The notes: generated from the letters alone by a model not told the origin. A stretch of DNA of 64,000 nucleotides from Bettongia penicillata ogilbyi (GCA_023548195.1 JAJHZJ010000419.1:921773-985772), one strand, 5' to 3'; positions 11,731 through 24,690 are shown, counted from the first letter of the stretch. A program made the numbers and translations.

Positions 11731-14035
11731 ACCTTGGTTCAGATACAAGGCAATATCTATCCTTCAGTAACTTCCTGAAAGTTCATCGTCAAAAAAAAAA
11801 TTACAGTGAATATCTACTATGAAATTTTAAGGGAAGTATTCAACTAATTGGATTAGCTATGCAAAAGAAATCCAGGAAAACACAAGGGAAGGGAATTCCA
11901 AGCTCACCTTACCCTGACCACATTCAAAGCATTTAATAGTATGCACAGGATTAATGCAGTCAGCATTCCCAGAGTAAATTACTTAATCATTTTCATTCTG
12001 ACTGTAGAGTATAAAAAAAAAAACTCTTTTGGCCCTGAATTGAAAGAAGTACTCATAATATACTGGACAGTTTGGAATAGCTGGAGAAACATTTAGAAAG
12101 AAATCAGGATCTTTAAGAAACTAATTAAAGCTTTACCTGGTTTTTAAAGCCAGTTAGGTAGAAGAAATTTCTATGGAGAATATTTTTGTCCTTTAATCTC
12201 TGCTTGTATTTGTTAGCTTTTTTTTTTTAATTTTGTTTTTAAATCATAGTGAGCGTGCCTTAAACTGAGTCTGGGACTTACCTTTGCTGAACCAGTTTTG
12301 TCATTTGTAAAATGTTAGAAATGAACTAAAATTTCTGCTCCTCTCTTACAGGAGAGGATCTGTTGGAGTCAAATAATAGAGTATCATTACACAATGTCTA
12401 TAAGAGAACGAATATGGGATATAACAATGTTTGAAATGGTTATCCTTGGAATATAACAATTCTTCATGAAGCAAAGATAGCAAAATTGATTCCAGGAAAT
12501 TAATGGCAGTCTCTTTAAAAGGTAGGGACCACATAGTTACTATTTGTGCAAATTTTCATTTGTATTCTCCCTATTCCTCCAACAAAGTCAACTCCAATAT
12601 CATGGTCAATATAGATTCTTGTACATTATGCCATCAGAAATAGCTTTGAGTACAGACCCAGTACTTACAGGTCTGTTACATAAAGGTGAGTCTAGTTAAC
12701 ATCAGAAAGTTTCAAAATCAGAAGCCTGGTCAGCAGGTGATAGATTTTAGTCATAAGCTGTCACAGAGAGTGGCATGAGCATTGACATGTGATCTACATG
12801 AGCAGAACAAGTGCCCACATTGATGAAATCATAGTAGATATCATGTTACCCATCCTAGTTCCTATCTTGGGGCCTGGAATACAGTATATTATTTCTTTGA
12901 ATTCTGTAGATGTGCCTGCAATCCTACTCAGCCTGGCCTGACAGTCAGGCTATTCCAGTCATCCAGAAATGTTCTCTCATTATAGCATATTCTATTAAGT
13001 GGGAGGGAAGCTGGGTAGGGAGCAGGAGGAAGGATTGATGAAGCATTTCATCAAGAGAAATAGAAAGAATGGTAGAGAAGGGCAGAGAATATGGTTTCAC
13101 CATTAAAAATATTAACAACCATGTCATCAGGTTTATTCTTCTCTAAAATATGTTCCTGTCATGTAGACAAGGCCATAATGAATGTACATTTCTTACTAAA
13201 AGCTCATGACTGTGTTCTCCTTCCCTTCAAGGTGACATCTTCCATACCACAGATGGATTTAAGAGGAGGGCTATTTTTAGCTTTCCATCTAGCTGCCTAG
13301 ATTCCATTCTGGCCATTACACAGCACATTAGTTTTTTTTGCCAGGGTGTTTTTAGCTATAAAGAAGTGTTGAGGCCTATCACACTCGATGATTTTAATGT
13401 TAAATACCTTTGGCTCATTTTTTTCCCTTTCTGCTTCATTTCTATTTTCCCATCGTCATTTCTTTTTTTCTTATTTGTCACTGTTCTGTTTCACTTCAAT
13501 TATTTTTTTGATGTTTTCTTTTTCTAGTCCCATTTTGTATTGTAATTATCTTGACTGATTTTATAAAGCCTATTATGTCCCCCACACACTTGACTTTTTC
13601 TCTAAGTTCAATGGAAGCGTTATCTCGCTATAGTAAAAAAAATGTGGTTCTCTTCTGACTTTATTATTTTCCCTTTATTTAAAGCTATGGGTATGGGGGA
13701 GGGGATTGTTCTACTAATTCTTTGTAAAACTGTTTTTTGTGGGGTTTTTTTGCACACTCACACTAATTGTTCTTTCAATGAATTTTTTTCTTCTAACTCA
13801 TTCTCTTCCATTTTGAACCTAGCCCTACCCCATATAGTCAATCCTGCTGTGCATATAGTCAGTCACTGAGGTTCATAATATTAGAACATCCTAAACTTTT
13901 CCCTTGTCCTCATACCCCCCCACATTCAATTAATTGCCCAATCTTGTCAATTCAGCTTCCTTAATTTTATTTGGATTTGTCCCATTCTTTCCATTTCCAT
14001 AGCCAGTACACTTAGTGAAAGGCTTATAACTCAAC
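11728..14035. other. No feature recognised
   Basis: AT-rich DNA with short, unsupported open frames on both strands. I saw no repeat family or conserved motif that I can name. Confidence 0.35.
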
Positions 14036-14225
14036 AGCAGCAGCTAGATTTTGCATTGGTAGAGGACTGGGTCTGGAATCAGGAAGATGAGTTCAAATTT
14101 GCCTTCAGACACCTAATGACTAGTCAAGTCATTTAATTTATGTCTGTCTCAGTTTCCTCAGCTATAAAATAAGGATAATAATACAACTGTGCAATATAAC
14201 TGTGAAATGAGGTTACAGATACAAC
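14036..14225 (+). mobile_element. Marsupial tRNA-derived SINE
   Basis: The order is a cagcagctagattttgc head, ggaatcaggaagatg, B-box-like gttcaaattt, then a core and tctgtctcagtttcctca. The 3' end is diverged and lacks the clear BovB-like tail of the other copies. Confidence 0.7.
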
Positions 14226-14329
14226 CCAAAAAACGTATTGGGTTTCCCAGTTTTGTTTCCCAGTGTTGTTCAAAGCCCCCAGGCACATAGTAGGTGCTTA
14301 ATAAAAGTTTCCTTCCTTCATAATCTCTT

Positions 14330-14938
14330 ATGTAGACATTGGGATAGACCTATACTAACATCTCTGCTTCAAGAATTTCCTCTTTCCAATCTATCCTCCA
14401 AACAACTGCCAAATCAACATTCCTAAAGTACATTGCACCATGTTATATAAGACATTTCAATGGCTTCCTTCAGCCTGTAAAATAAACAACAAATTCCTCC
14501 AATATTTAAAAACCTCCATGTTCTAGCTCTATTGCACTTTTTCAGATTATTTTTTCATTATTTTCCCTCATACCTTCTACTGTCCAGAAAAAAAAAAAAA
14601 CTGGTCCTCTATCTACTCTTCCATGTCCTAGCTCTGGGTCTTTATACTTGTGTCCCCTAATCATGGGATGCTCTTTCCCTCCTAACGTCTTCCTCTTAGA
14701 ATCTCTAACGCTTCAAGATTTAGCTCTAGTGTCACTTCCTACAGGAGACTTTTCCTGGTTCTCCTGATTTGTTAGTATTCCTCATACCCTATTGAAGTCA
14801 TTTGTGTTTGTCTTCAATTTACATCTCTATGTATTTGTTGTTCCCCCATTAAAAAAAAACCAAGCTTCTTGAAGATAGAGAATGATTCATTTTTATTGTA
14901 AAACCTGGCAAATGCTTAATAAATGCTTGGTGAATTGC
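14330..14938 (+). mobile_element. L2 3'-end fragment
   Basis: The plus strand follows the L2 3' region: a caatctatcctccaaacaac block, ggcttccttcagcctgtaaa, then a cttcctcttagaatctcta block. It ends with the diagnostic ggcaaatgcttaataaatgc. An internal poly-A interruption lies at about 14587. Ancient and non-coding. Confidence 0.75.
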
Positions 14939-14984
14939 AACTGGGCTTCTCATCCTTTGCATCTTACATGTGGCATTGGGTTGG

Positions 14985-15168
14985 CACTTAACTAGCTATG
15001 TGACCTTGGGCAAATCACTTAACTTGTTTGCCTCAGTTCCTTCCTGTGTAAAATGGGGATTATAATAGTACCTATGTCCCAGGATTGTGTGAGATAATAA
15101 TTGTAAAGTGTTTACCATGGTGCCTGGCACCTAGTAAGCAATATAGAAATATTAGCTATTATTAATCT
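14985..15168 (+). mobile_element. MIR/CORE-SINE
   Basis: Clear MIR core: acttaactagctatgtgacc, ttgggcaaatcacttaac, cctcagttccttcctgtg, aaaatggggat, ending in tgcctggcacctagtaag. Confidence 0.8.
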
Positions 15169-16019
15169 TTTCCAAAATAATGCATTTTTTAAGCAATTGC
15201 CACAAGGTTTTTGATAAAACTTTTATTCAAAGCACATTTATAGAACTCTATACATCGAAAAAATGGCAAGTATTTATTACATTGCTTATCTTTATTTCTG
15301 CACTTCATTGAGGCCATTTTAGGGGAGATGTAAGCATTTTGACCAGTCAATTTCTTAAACAGAATTTGGAAATGGTGGCAGCAAAACCCAACCATGACAT
15401 GGTTTGACTACTCATTTTGACTATATGAACAACCTACATGAGTTACCTGAAGGTTACATTACATAACTCAGTTAAAGAAAGGTGACTCTACAGATTGTTT
15501 TTGACACCTGTCTGGCTCCATTTTTAGCCTTGGCCTGAAAAATCAAAACCACACATAATTCATTTTGAAACCTATTATGAAATGGAAAAATTATTGCTAA
15601 CAGACTCTCTGATGTCTTGATGTGACTTTGACACTTGAATCAACTAATAATTATAGCTTTTCTACAGAAAAGGTCAATTTTGACAAATGGCCTCTTGTAC
15701 ATGGTGAATGTACTCATATGCTGTCAGACTGAATCTTTATTCTGAATTACTGTAGTAAAACAATCAGAAACATTTGTTGAATGCAGCCTACAGGCAAGAT
15801 GCCCTTGTTGTCCCTCTCTCTAACCATATTACTTTCTAATGAAGAGAGAACAAATCAAATTTAATACATCTAAATATTAGTGGCAGAAATATCACAAATT
15901 TTCACATATTTACCTAGAGATATGTGCATATGATATATGTGCTCTATTTGAGGCTGGTGAGATGGAGAAGGAACAGGGTGACATAAGTATGAGGTTCATT
16001 AAGTTGGTATAGAAGTGGC
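15169..16019. other. No feature recognised
   Basis: AT-rich interval with no recognisable repeat or gene. Short minus-strand frames near 15189-15395 show no known motif. Confidence 0.35.
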
Positions 16020-16255
16020 TCAAATATCTTTTCCTCCATGAAGTTTTCTTTGATACCACCTCTCTTTCCTCTTTATAGAATGATCTTTAGGTCCTCAAAT
16101 TTTCTTAAAACCCTTTGTTTTGATACCTTCATTGCCCCCAACACATTACAATTCATTGTTTGTGATCATGGCATATCTTCTTTATTAAATAATAAGCTCA
16201 GTCTTTTGTATCTCAAACATCTAGTGCAGTGATATGAACATTATAAGAATTTCAT
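16020..16255 (+). mobile_element. L2 3'-end fragment
   Basis: The block tcctccatgaagttttcttt and the later ttgtatctcaaacatctagtgcagtg follow the order of the L2 3' region, in degraded form. Confidence 0.5.
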
Positions 16256-16324
16256 GAATTTGAATCTAACCTGATTGGTTTCCTGTATACTAACACACCT
16301 ATACAGTCCTTTGAAGCTAGTTGT

Positions 16325-16445
16325 TTGAATATTAATACCATTTTACAGATGAGGAAACTGAGATTCTGAGAGGCAAGGTGCTTTCCCTTTGTTCACATAA
16401 CTAATAGGTTTTAGAACTTGGATCTTCTAACTCTGGCTTTTTCAT
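16325..16445 (-). mobile_element. MIR fragment
   Basis: Antisense MIR core: accattttacagatgagg, aaactgagattctgagagg, then a cacataactaatagg block. Confidence 0.75.
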
Positions 16446-16940
16446 AATGCCAAATGTCAGGAACACTTTTAGTGAAGAAATAAAAATTCCAATAGAGGCC
16501 GTCCATATAAATCTGCCTTTAAAAGCACAGTGCTTCAGCTATCTGTTTTCCCCACTGCAATTATGATTAGGGGAGGAAAATGAGATTTAATTACCTTTAG
16601 ATAGTTGCTTCTCTGTTCAGTGAATAGTATTTCTTGGAGTTCATTGTAAAATCAGAAAGACATATGTCACTTTGGTATCATTAGTGCTTAAAGGAAAATG
16701 ATATTACTTATTGAAATGTGTTTATCATTATTACTTAAGAGTTGTCCTGCTAAGCAGAGAAAATAATTCTAAGGAGATATACTTTTGCATGTCATATTAT
16801 ATGTGTTTCTAGTTGGCTGCTTTCTTGGAAATGCTTCAGCATTTCAAAAGTCCCATTATTTTATTAAGGTGGGAACTCCTTAAAGATAGGCTGAGCAAAG
16901 TTTCTATATGCCTTACAGGTATAATGGCAGTTTTACTATC
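16446..16940. other. No feature recognised
   Basis: No gene or named repeat seen. Confidence 0.35.
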
Positions 16941-17830
16941 ACTAAGTTTTTATTAAGCTCTTGGTATGTTCCAGGCAAATTCTGGGGACAAAAAGGAAGG
17001 CAAAAACATCCCCTCTCCTTAAAGATTTCACAGCATGCAAACAAGTAGGTATATACAAGATATATACAGAATAAATTACAGGTGATCTCGAAGGATAATT
17101 CACTGGGTGGGGAGAAAGGGGAAAGGCTTCTTACAGAAGGTAAGAATTGAACTTACACTTGAAGGAAGACAGAAGGTAGAGAAAAGGAAGGAAAACATGG
17201 AGCAGTCAGTGGAAAAGCACAGGAGATGGAGTCTCTGTAAGACTGTCAGAAAGGAGGTCAATATTGAACTCATGGAGGGCAGTAAAGCATGAAAAGACCA
17301 GAAATGTAGGAGGCAGAAAGTTGTGAGGAACTTTTAAAGCCAAATAGATGATTTTACATTTGATCCTAGAGGTGATAGGGAACCACTGAAGTTTATTAAA
17401 TGGTGGACTGAGTAGAACACAGTCAGATTTGTGCTTAAGGAAGATCATTTTAGCAGAAGAGAGGAGGATGAATGGCAAGGAGACTTGAGGAAAAGAAATC
17501 AATAAGAAAGCTCTATTGAAATAGTATAAGGAAGAAAGATGTTATAGGAGTCTCTGTCATGATTGTGGCTGTGTTGGAGGAGAGAAGGGGATGTATGATG
17601 GTTTGATGGTGGAATCTACAGAACTTGGAAAAAGATTAGACAGCAGTAATGCAAGATGGGAGGGACAGGGAAAATTCAGTGAGAATATGGAGTCAAGGAA
17701 GACACCGAGGCTCTGAACTCATCTGCCTGGAAGGTTGGTAGTAGTATTTGGGAAATTCTGAAGACAACACAGTTTGGTGGGGAAAAATAATGAGTTCATT
17801 TTTTAATGTTGAGTTTTATGTTTCTATGGA
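16941..17830 (+). repeat. Long dispersed repeat, unnamed family
   Basis: The head (tttttattaagctcttggta, then tgttccaggcaa) recurs in diverged form at 25115 and 22300. The body, including ggcttcttacagaaggt, tttgatcctagaggtgatag and gggaaccactgaagtttatt, looks like a roughly 1 kb or longer non-coding interspersed repeat I have seen in marsupial DNA. I cannot name it with confidence. Open frames on both strands here are short and carry no motif. Confidence 0.55.
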
Positions 17831-19490
17831 AAATTCACTCTAAAATAAAATATAAAATTAAATTAAATTAAATACAATGAAAGTGCCCTGCTAAGCAAAT
17901 CCTAATGATCAACTTCTCCAAATTTAATAAATATAGTAATATATATATATATTGACTGGTGACTGAAGTAGAAATAAGAGGAAACTTGGGAGGAATTGAC
18001 CACTCTAAGTTTGAATTTGTGATAAAAAAAAGAAGAAAGTTTAGCATAGTATAGAATACATTCTAGATTTTGAAAGGACAGATTTCACAAAAGTTCATAG
18101 AAATGTGGCATCCATAATGTTGTATCTATATGCCTGAAAACTAGTCCATATTCATCAAGAATTCAATCATTGCCAGGTCCCCTTATTTTCCCTCTCTGAA
18201 TTCCCTATAGACCAGAACAGGATTAATTTAATGACACTTACTAGAACTTAAAAGAGACCATAGAAGTATTTCTTCAGAGATACAAGAGATCTTAGAGGTG
18301 ACCTATATTCATTTTTAGATGAGGAAACTGAAGAGTAAAGATGACAATAGTAAGCGCAAAGCTGAGAATCAAACTGACTTCTCTTACCCCAAATGCAACG
18401 TTCTTTCCAAGAAACCAAGATAACATTTTAAAAATAGAAATAAAAGGAAATATTCTGAAATGTAAAACAGAAAACACTCTCCCTACACATTTCTCAAAGA
18501 GCAATTCAGCTTTCAGAGCAAAATTTCCAAGTCTAACCCCATATTGCTAGCAGCTCAGAGCTCATGGCAGATTAAACACTTGACCATCAAATGATCGTTG
18601 AGGGCTCCACATTTCAATTCTCAGCTTGCTTCATTCTCTTGCCACTGGACCAGTAAGTCCTCTAGTTTCTATAATTCCTGACAGAGAAAGAGTAAATCTC
18701 ACAGGGATGCCAAAGGACAACCACTGAAACATCTAAAGACCAGGTTTGGCAATACACAAGAATTGTTATATTTATGCAGGAACAAGAAATATCGTCAGGA
18801 GGTGGGGAGAAACTTCAATGTTCACAATATCCAGCAGAGAAATATGTAGCAGAAAAGAAGTTTTTCTCCTCCATGGTCATTTTCTTTTCTTCCTCATTAT
18901 TCCATCTCCTATTCCTTAAACCTTCAAACTTTTCTCATTCTTAGCCTCCTATATAAATTCCTAGGTGACTAAATGTTACATACACACATGGAATTCTGAG
19001 AATTATGGTTTCCAAGAGACCTCATTCCTTAGAAAGGACATAACACCTCATTATGGAAAGCATAGTCATTTTAAGAAGATATGACCTAAAATTCTAAGGA
19101 AAAAGATAATCAGATTTTTAATATTCTGTGAAAAAAAAAATTTTACCAGTCCCTGTGCATTTTTTTCCTTTTGTCTAAGGGCTATCATTTATATATAGTG
19201 TATACGTATACTGGGACAGGGAGTCTGTCAGCATACCCATAATAAATTGACTCCCATCTACCCAGCAGAGCTGTTGCAATCTCAGAAACTAAAGAGCAGG
19301 ATAACAATGAGGTGTTAATGAATTAAAGAAAAGATTAAAAAGCATTTACATGCTTTGTTATCTCTTACAAACTACGATGAGACTTGGAAAAGTAAACAGT
19401 CAGCTTTCCATCATATCAAAGCAGACTCCTTAGTGGCTCTTCAAAGGTTACTTTATTACCTCTATATAACCAAGGCAGAAGACCTTCATG
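17831..19490. other. Mostly unannotated DNA
   Basis: A MIR-like antisense fragment (tttttagatgaggaaactga) is seen at about 18270-18390. A short AT dinucleotide run lies at about 17939. No gene was recognised. Confidence 0.35.
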
Positions 19491-19738
19491 GGCCAGCCAC
19501 AAGGCACAGTAGATAGAGTACCAGGCTTGGAGTCAGGAAAATTTATCTCCTTTTGTTCAAATATGACCTCAGACTCTTACTAACAGTGTGACCCTAGGCA
19601 AGTCACTTCACCTTGTTTACCTGTTTCTTTATCTGTAAAATGAGCTGGAGAAGAAAATGGCAAACCATTTCAGTATTTTTCCTAAGAAAATCCTAAATAG
19701 GGTCACAAAGAGGCAGATAGGACTGAAATAATTGAATT
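19491..19738 (+). mobile_element. Marsupial tRNA-derived SINE with BovB-like tail
   Basis: Complete order: the ggcacagtagatagagtacc head, gttcaaatatgacctcagac B-box region, gtgaccctaggcaagtcact core, then gctggagaagaaaatggc and gggtcacaaagaggcagat tail. Confidence 0.9.
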
Positions 19739-21355
19739 ACAAAAGCAGAACTTTGTGGAGTATGAACTCTGTAAATCTAAGGTAGAGTCAGATCAGGAAG
19801 ATCCTAACTCTTGAGAGGGATCACTCCTTTACTTTCTCTTGAGAGAAGCTACCATTATGTAGCCAGCAAGGAAGAGATTTTCTTCTAGTCAACTTTGGGC
19901 ATAGTGTTTTCAAATGGAGCTTCTATTTCTGTAGGAGACATCATCCTCAGCAAGAGACAAGATCAAGGAGCTAAGGAAACTTGAGTCAGTGGAGGTAGCT
20001 TCAAAGAAGGGGAACCCTCGTAGAATGGTCAAATGTGAATTCAAGAAAGAATTGGCCCTAGAGATCAGAAGCTGAACTACAGAGCAGACTAGACCATGGA
20101 ATCTCAGATGGGCCAACTGCTTCTCAAAGATAACTCACCAACAGCATAACAATGTCCTGTAAAGAGAAATGAAATCATGGATTTTCACTACCACAGACAT
20201 GAGCTGTCTTGGCCATGTGTATTCCCTGGATATACGCCCCACTGCTGGTGTATGCTAGGCAAATGCCAACTTTTTCCGCAGATGCTCCGAGTAGTTAATG
20301 AAGAGTCTACTAAGTTTATAGACATAATGTTTTATAGTTGCTGCTCTATGCCATGTTGTAAATGTCTTTATTTTGAGTTATGTCTGTTAACTATTAAAGT
20401 TAACCATGCTGATGTAGGATCATGAGCTACAGTTTTAACAGTTCAGATCAACATAGATACAACCTGAAGTAGTCACTATCCCAGAGACTCAATCTGCAGC
20501 CTATAAGTGCCAAGTTGAGGAGGTTATCCCAAAGATGATTGCAAACTTTTATTTCAAAATGTCCTTTGGTAATACAACACTCAATGTGAAATACTATTTC
20601 CTTAACGATTAGTTCATTTAATAAATTTAAATATTTCTATAACTTCTACCTTTCATAGATAACAGTAATTTTAAAAAAGAATATAATCTATGCTCTTTCT
20701 TTAATTTCTTTCCCAGGACCTTATAGCCTTTAGGAATACTTACTGGAACTTTCTGGCAGCATTATTAATCACCAGATGTGAATAGTGACAATCAGACTTG
20801 AGAGTTCTTAGGGTTCTCTGTGGTATCCAATGTGGTACGCAGGGAAGGAAGCAAATATCTGTATTGCTTATGTGAGGTCTTGAATTAGCTACCTTGGCAA
20901 CCCTCAACAGGGCAACTACCACTACCACTCTATTTTTCTTCTCTCCATTACTAGATGACCTCTCTCTTGTTGGTACTTGTAAATACACATCATCAATTCT
21001 TAGAGCACAAATCTCTGTTTTCTCTCAGTGGGTCCAGCTCCTTGCTCTCCAGGAAAAAGGCTGACAACTATTAAATATGTCCAAAGGTTCAGTGACCCTT
21101 TTTCCCTACTACTTTGTTTTCTTAGTAGAAAAGAAATAAGAGACAAGGAATTAAAGTACTTAACTGAGTGCTAAATTCTGTGGATAAAAATACAAATGGT
21201 ATAGCAATCCAGGTAAGTATGAAGAGATAAGTATATGCTAGAATAGCCAGGAATGTCTCTGTGAGCTAAGGATTGATAAAAGAGTTAGGATTAGGGTAGG
21301 AAAAATGAAAAGTATGCCAGGAAAAGGAATGATATGAATGAAAGCACTAAAGTAA
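19739..21355. other. Unannotated DNA
   Basis: No gene recognised. Positions 21150-21345 weakly resemble the head of the long dispersed repeat (gagtgctaaattctgtgg). Open frames at 19910-20116 (minus) and 20177-20425 (plus) lack known motifs. An LTR could hide at 20130-20530 but I cannot show its ends. Confidence 0.3.
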
Positions 21356-22000
21356 AATCAACATATTGGTCGCATAGCCATTAGATTAGCAGAGCTAACC
21401 GAAAAAATAGAAAATGATGAATATTGGATAAACGACCAAAAAAATGCCAGACACATTGATGGACAGGTGGTGGAGCCATTCTGGAAAGCAAATTAAAAGT
21501 ATTCCCCAAAATTGTACATATTCTTTTACCAAGCATATCACTACTAGATCTATTTCCCAAAGAGATCAAAGCACAACAAAGGAAAAGGACCATCCATAAG
21601 TTTCGAAACGTTTATAGAAGTTCTTTTTATGACAGCAAAGAACTGGAATTAAGGGGTACTCATCAGTTGGGAAATGGATGAACAAATTATGCTATGTGGA
21701 TACAACAGATACAAATTGTGACATAAGCAATGATGACTGAGTTGTTCCAAAGACACCCAGCAAGAGTTGTACATGGACCGAAGCAGAGTGAAGTGACCAG
21801 AACAAGTAGATACATACACATACGTAAGTATATATTTATGTATGTATGTATATATATATATACATGTATAATGTATGTATGTATACTATAACATCACTGT
21901 AATGATAACTTTGAAAGTTTTAAAGACCCTGATCAATTCAACGTCTAACTACAATTCCAGGTCAATGAAGATGAAGCATACTACCTCTGCTCACACAGAC
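21356..22000 (+). mobile_element. L1 3'-end fragment, diverged
   Basis: The tail of L1 ORF2 and the 3' UTR can be followed: ggtggtggagccattctgga, then a catcagttgggaaatggatg block, then gcagagtgaagtgaccagaa. These match blocks at 60730-61090 in the complete L1. A TATG/TA microsatellite (21808-21890) has expanded inside it. Confidence 0.7.
21808..21890. repeat. (TATG)n/(TA)n microsatellite
   Basis: Imperfect TACA, TATG and TA units inside the L1 3' fragment. Confidence 0.85.
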
Positions 22001-22299
22001 GTGATGAAATCAGGATACGGAATAAGAATAGTCCTGGATACATAGCAGAATCATGTTGTCTCAGGGTAGGACCTCAAAGGTCTATCTAATCTAACCCATC
22101 TATAACCAAGAATCCTCTCTAAAATATTCCAATGAGAGGGTCTCATTCCACTTCTAGATAGCTCCAACAATTAGGCAGCTTTTTTCTAACATCAAACCTG
22201 AATTTTTTTTCTTAATACAGATTCCACGTATTGTTCCTAATTCTGCTTTATGGGGTCAAGAAAACTAATAAACAGATACATGTGTAAAAAGAAACTTAC

Positions 22300-22353
22300 A
22301 AAGCGCTAATAACCACTGTGCTAATTGCTGGAAATAAAAATGCAAAAACAAAA

Positions 22354-22400
<47 letters not shown>

Positions 22401-22560
22401 CTTACATTTTAATTGAGTGAGATAAGTAACTAGTCCCCAGAGATGGGTACCTTGCAGGGCACATAAGAAAGTAGATTGACAGTCCTCCCAAGAACAATGG
22501 CGGAATTATAGTGGGCAAGGTTGCTCTTAAAAAAGATAACTAGTCAGTGAAGCATGACTG
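22300..22560 (+). repeat. Dispersed-repeat head with (CT)n expansion
   Basis: gcgctaataaccactgtgct, then a ctggaaataaaaatgc block and acttacattttaattgag after the CT tract match the head of the long dispersed repeat at 16941. The CT tract occupies 22356-22397. Confidence 0.5.
22356..22397. repeat. (CT)n microsatellite, 42 bp
   Basis: Uninterrupted CT dinucleotides within the dispersed-repeat copy. Confidence 0.95.
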
Positions 22561-23204
22561 CCTGAAATAACAGACCAGGGTAGAAGTTTTTGAGATGAAA
22601 AGCTGAAACTTTCAAAGAATGATCTCTGGTTCATGCAGCAATGTGATTGGTGAGATGACTGGGGAGGAGGGAGTGAGGGGAAGTATGACCGGAGTGTCCT
22701 GTAATAGTCTAATTCCTATTCCTTATGAGAGTTGTCAGAAACTTAAAGACAACTCTCATGTTCCCACTCTTTTCCTCCATCTCATCAATAGCCTTCCCAA
22801 AATATGACATCTCCAGATATTGTCTTAACAGAGCAGTGCACATCTATCCTATCACCTCTATATTCCTGGAAAATTGCTTCTCATGAAGTCCATGATTGTA
22901 CGAGCTTTCTTGGCTGTCATTGTCTACTAAAATCTCTAAATCGCCCTCATATGTACTAAATACATCATCTTTTACTGTTTTATAACAAACTTCCAAGACT
23001 TTACATTTATTCCAATTAAATTTATTCTTAAATATTTTTGATCCAGTGTTCTATCCTGTCAAGTTTTTTTTTTGGTTTGGTTTGGTTTTTCCTCCTGACT
23101 TTGTCAACTAGTGGATTGGCAATCTATGTAAGAAGTTTTGTATCATCTCTAGACCCAATAAGCATGCCATCTATCCCCTTATCCAATTTGTGAACAAATC
23201 TTTT

Positions 23205-23735
23205 TTTGTAAATAGCATTTTATTTTTTTCCATTAACATGTAAAAATAGTTTTCAACATTCATCTTTATGAGATTTTGAGTTTCAAATTTTTCTCCCTCC
23301 CTTTCATCCTTTTTCCCCAAGATGGTAAACAGTCTGATATAGGTTATACATGTGCAATCAGGTAAGCATATTTCCACATTAGTCATGTGGAAAAAGAAAC
23401 AGACCAAAAGGGAAAAGCTACAAAAAAGTGAAAATAATATGCTTTGCTCTGCATTCAGTTTCCATAGTTCTCTCCCAGGAAAATGTTCATAGCATTTTCC
23501 ATCATGAGTCTTTTGGGATTGTCTTGGATCACTATATTACTGAGAACTAAGTAAATTATAGTTGATCATTACACAATGTTGCTGTTACTATGTAACAGCT
23601 GGTTCTGCTCACCACATTCAGGATCATCAGTTTGTGTAAATCTTTCCATGTTTTTCTGAAATCTACCTGCTCATCTTTCTTTTAGCGCAGTAGCATTCCA
23701 TTACATTCACATACTACAACATGTTTTTGCTGATA
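23205..23735 (-). mobile_element. L1 3'-end fragment
   Basis: Antisense L1 3' UTR and ORF2 tail. Blocks in order: a tttttttccattaacatgta start, gttttcaacattcatc, the pyrimidine tract ctccctccctttcatcc, gatataggttatacatgtgc, then tcttttgggattgtcttgga and gttctgctcaccacattcag. It interrupts the L3/CR1 relic. Confidence 0.85.
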
Positions 23736-23850
23736 CATCTTAAATGACATAGAACTTAGTGCTAATTCTTCTGGCAGCCAGTGGGAACCTCCCTCCAAGT
23801 TTATGCCCATCTTTCAATGACTGCTAAGCAAGATAGTATCTGATAGTAGA

Positions 23851-24018
23851 GGAAATAAATACCCATTGAAGTTTCATTTTGTTTTGTTTCATTTATTTAT
23901 TTTTGAGAAAGGAAGAGACTTGAAGAGAATAGTATGTGCAGAAAATTTGTTAGTAAGTGACTCCAGAAAGGATGGGGAGAAAATAAACTAGGCTGAGAGA
24001 ACCAGTTAAAATACCATG
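23851..24018. other. No feature recognised
   Basis: Short interval between the L3/CR1 relic and an L1 3' fragment. Confidence 0.35.
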
Positions 24019-24680
24019 GTTAGACTGTGCATGTTCTTTGATCCATACCACTTCTAGGTCTGTATCCAAAAGAGATCATAAAAATGGGAAAAGGACCCAT
24101 ATGTACACAAATATTTTGGCAACTCTTTTTATGATAGCAAAGAATTGAAATTTGAGGAGGTGTCCATCATTTGGGGAATGGCTGAACATGTTGCAGTATA
24201 TCAATGCTCATCATAAGAAATGATGAGCAGGCAGATTTCAGAAAAATATGAGCTTAAATGACCCTACTGTACTGAGTGAAGTGAGCAGAACCAGAAGAAC
24301 AAAGTACACAATAACAGCAACAATGAGTGCTGGCCAACTTTGATAAACTTAGCTCTCCTCAACAATGCAATGATCTAAGACAATTCCAAAAGACTCACGA
24401 TGGAAAATATTATCTACACCCAGAGAAAGAACTATGACGTCTAAATACAGATCAAAGCATAATATTTTATCTTCCTTTTTTTTTCTTTCTCTTGGTTTTC
24501 CCCTTTAGTTCTGATTCTTCTTTAGAGTATGACTAATGTGATGGTTGTACACATATAGCTTATATCAGATCACATGAAATTGTGGGGAGGTGGGAGGTAA
24601 GAAGGGGAAAAAATTAGAACTCAAACTCTTACAAAAGTGAATGTTGAAAACTAAAAATAAATACAAGTTTACCAATTTAA
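24019..24680 (+). mobile_element. L1 3'-end fragment with target-site duplication
   Basis: 5'-truncated L1 with the ORF2 tail (ccacttctaggtctgtatcc, ggggaatggctgaaca, gtgaagtgagcagaaccag) and a 3' UTR with pyrimidine tract and purine tract. A duplication taaaataccat / taaaaataccat flanks it at about 24007-24018 and 24679-24690. Confidence 0.85.
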
Positions 24681-24690
24681 AAAATACCAT

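Larger units (their letters stand above)
22040..23850 (-). mobile_element. L3/CR1-type LINE 3' relic, interrupted
   Basis: Segments at about 22040-22262, 22800-23195 and 23740-23850 follow one another as the antisense of the mammalian L3/CR1 3' region. Diagnostic pieces are ggacctcaaaggtctatcta, gacagctcc-type text before aattaggcagc, agactttacatttattccaa, tgttctatcctgtcaag and ataagcatgccatctatccc. Later insertions separate them: a dispersed-repeat copy with a CT tract (about 22300-22560) and an L1 3' end (23205-23735). The part at 22560-22800 is unassigned. Confidence 0.65.

Noticed and set aside
20130..20530. Possible solo LTR
   Set aside because: Some text looks LTR-like, but I could not find matching TG/CA ends, a target duplication or a second copy.
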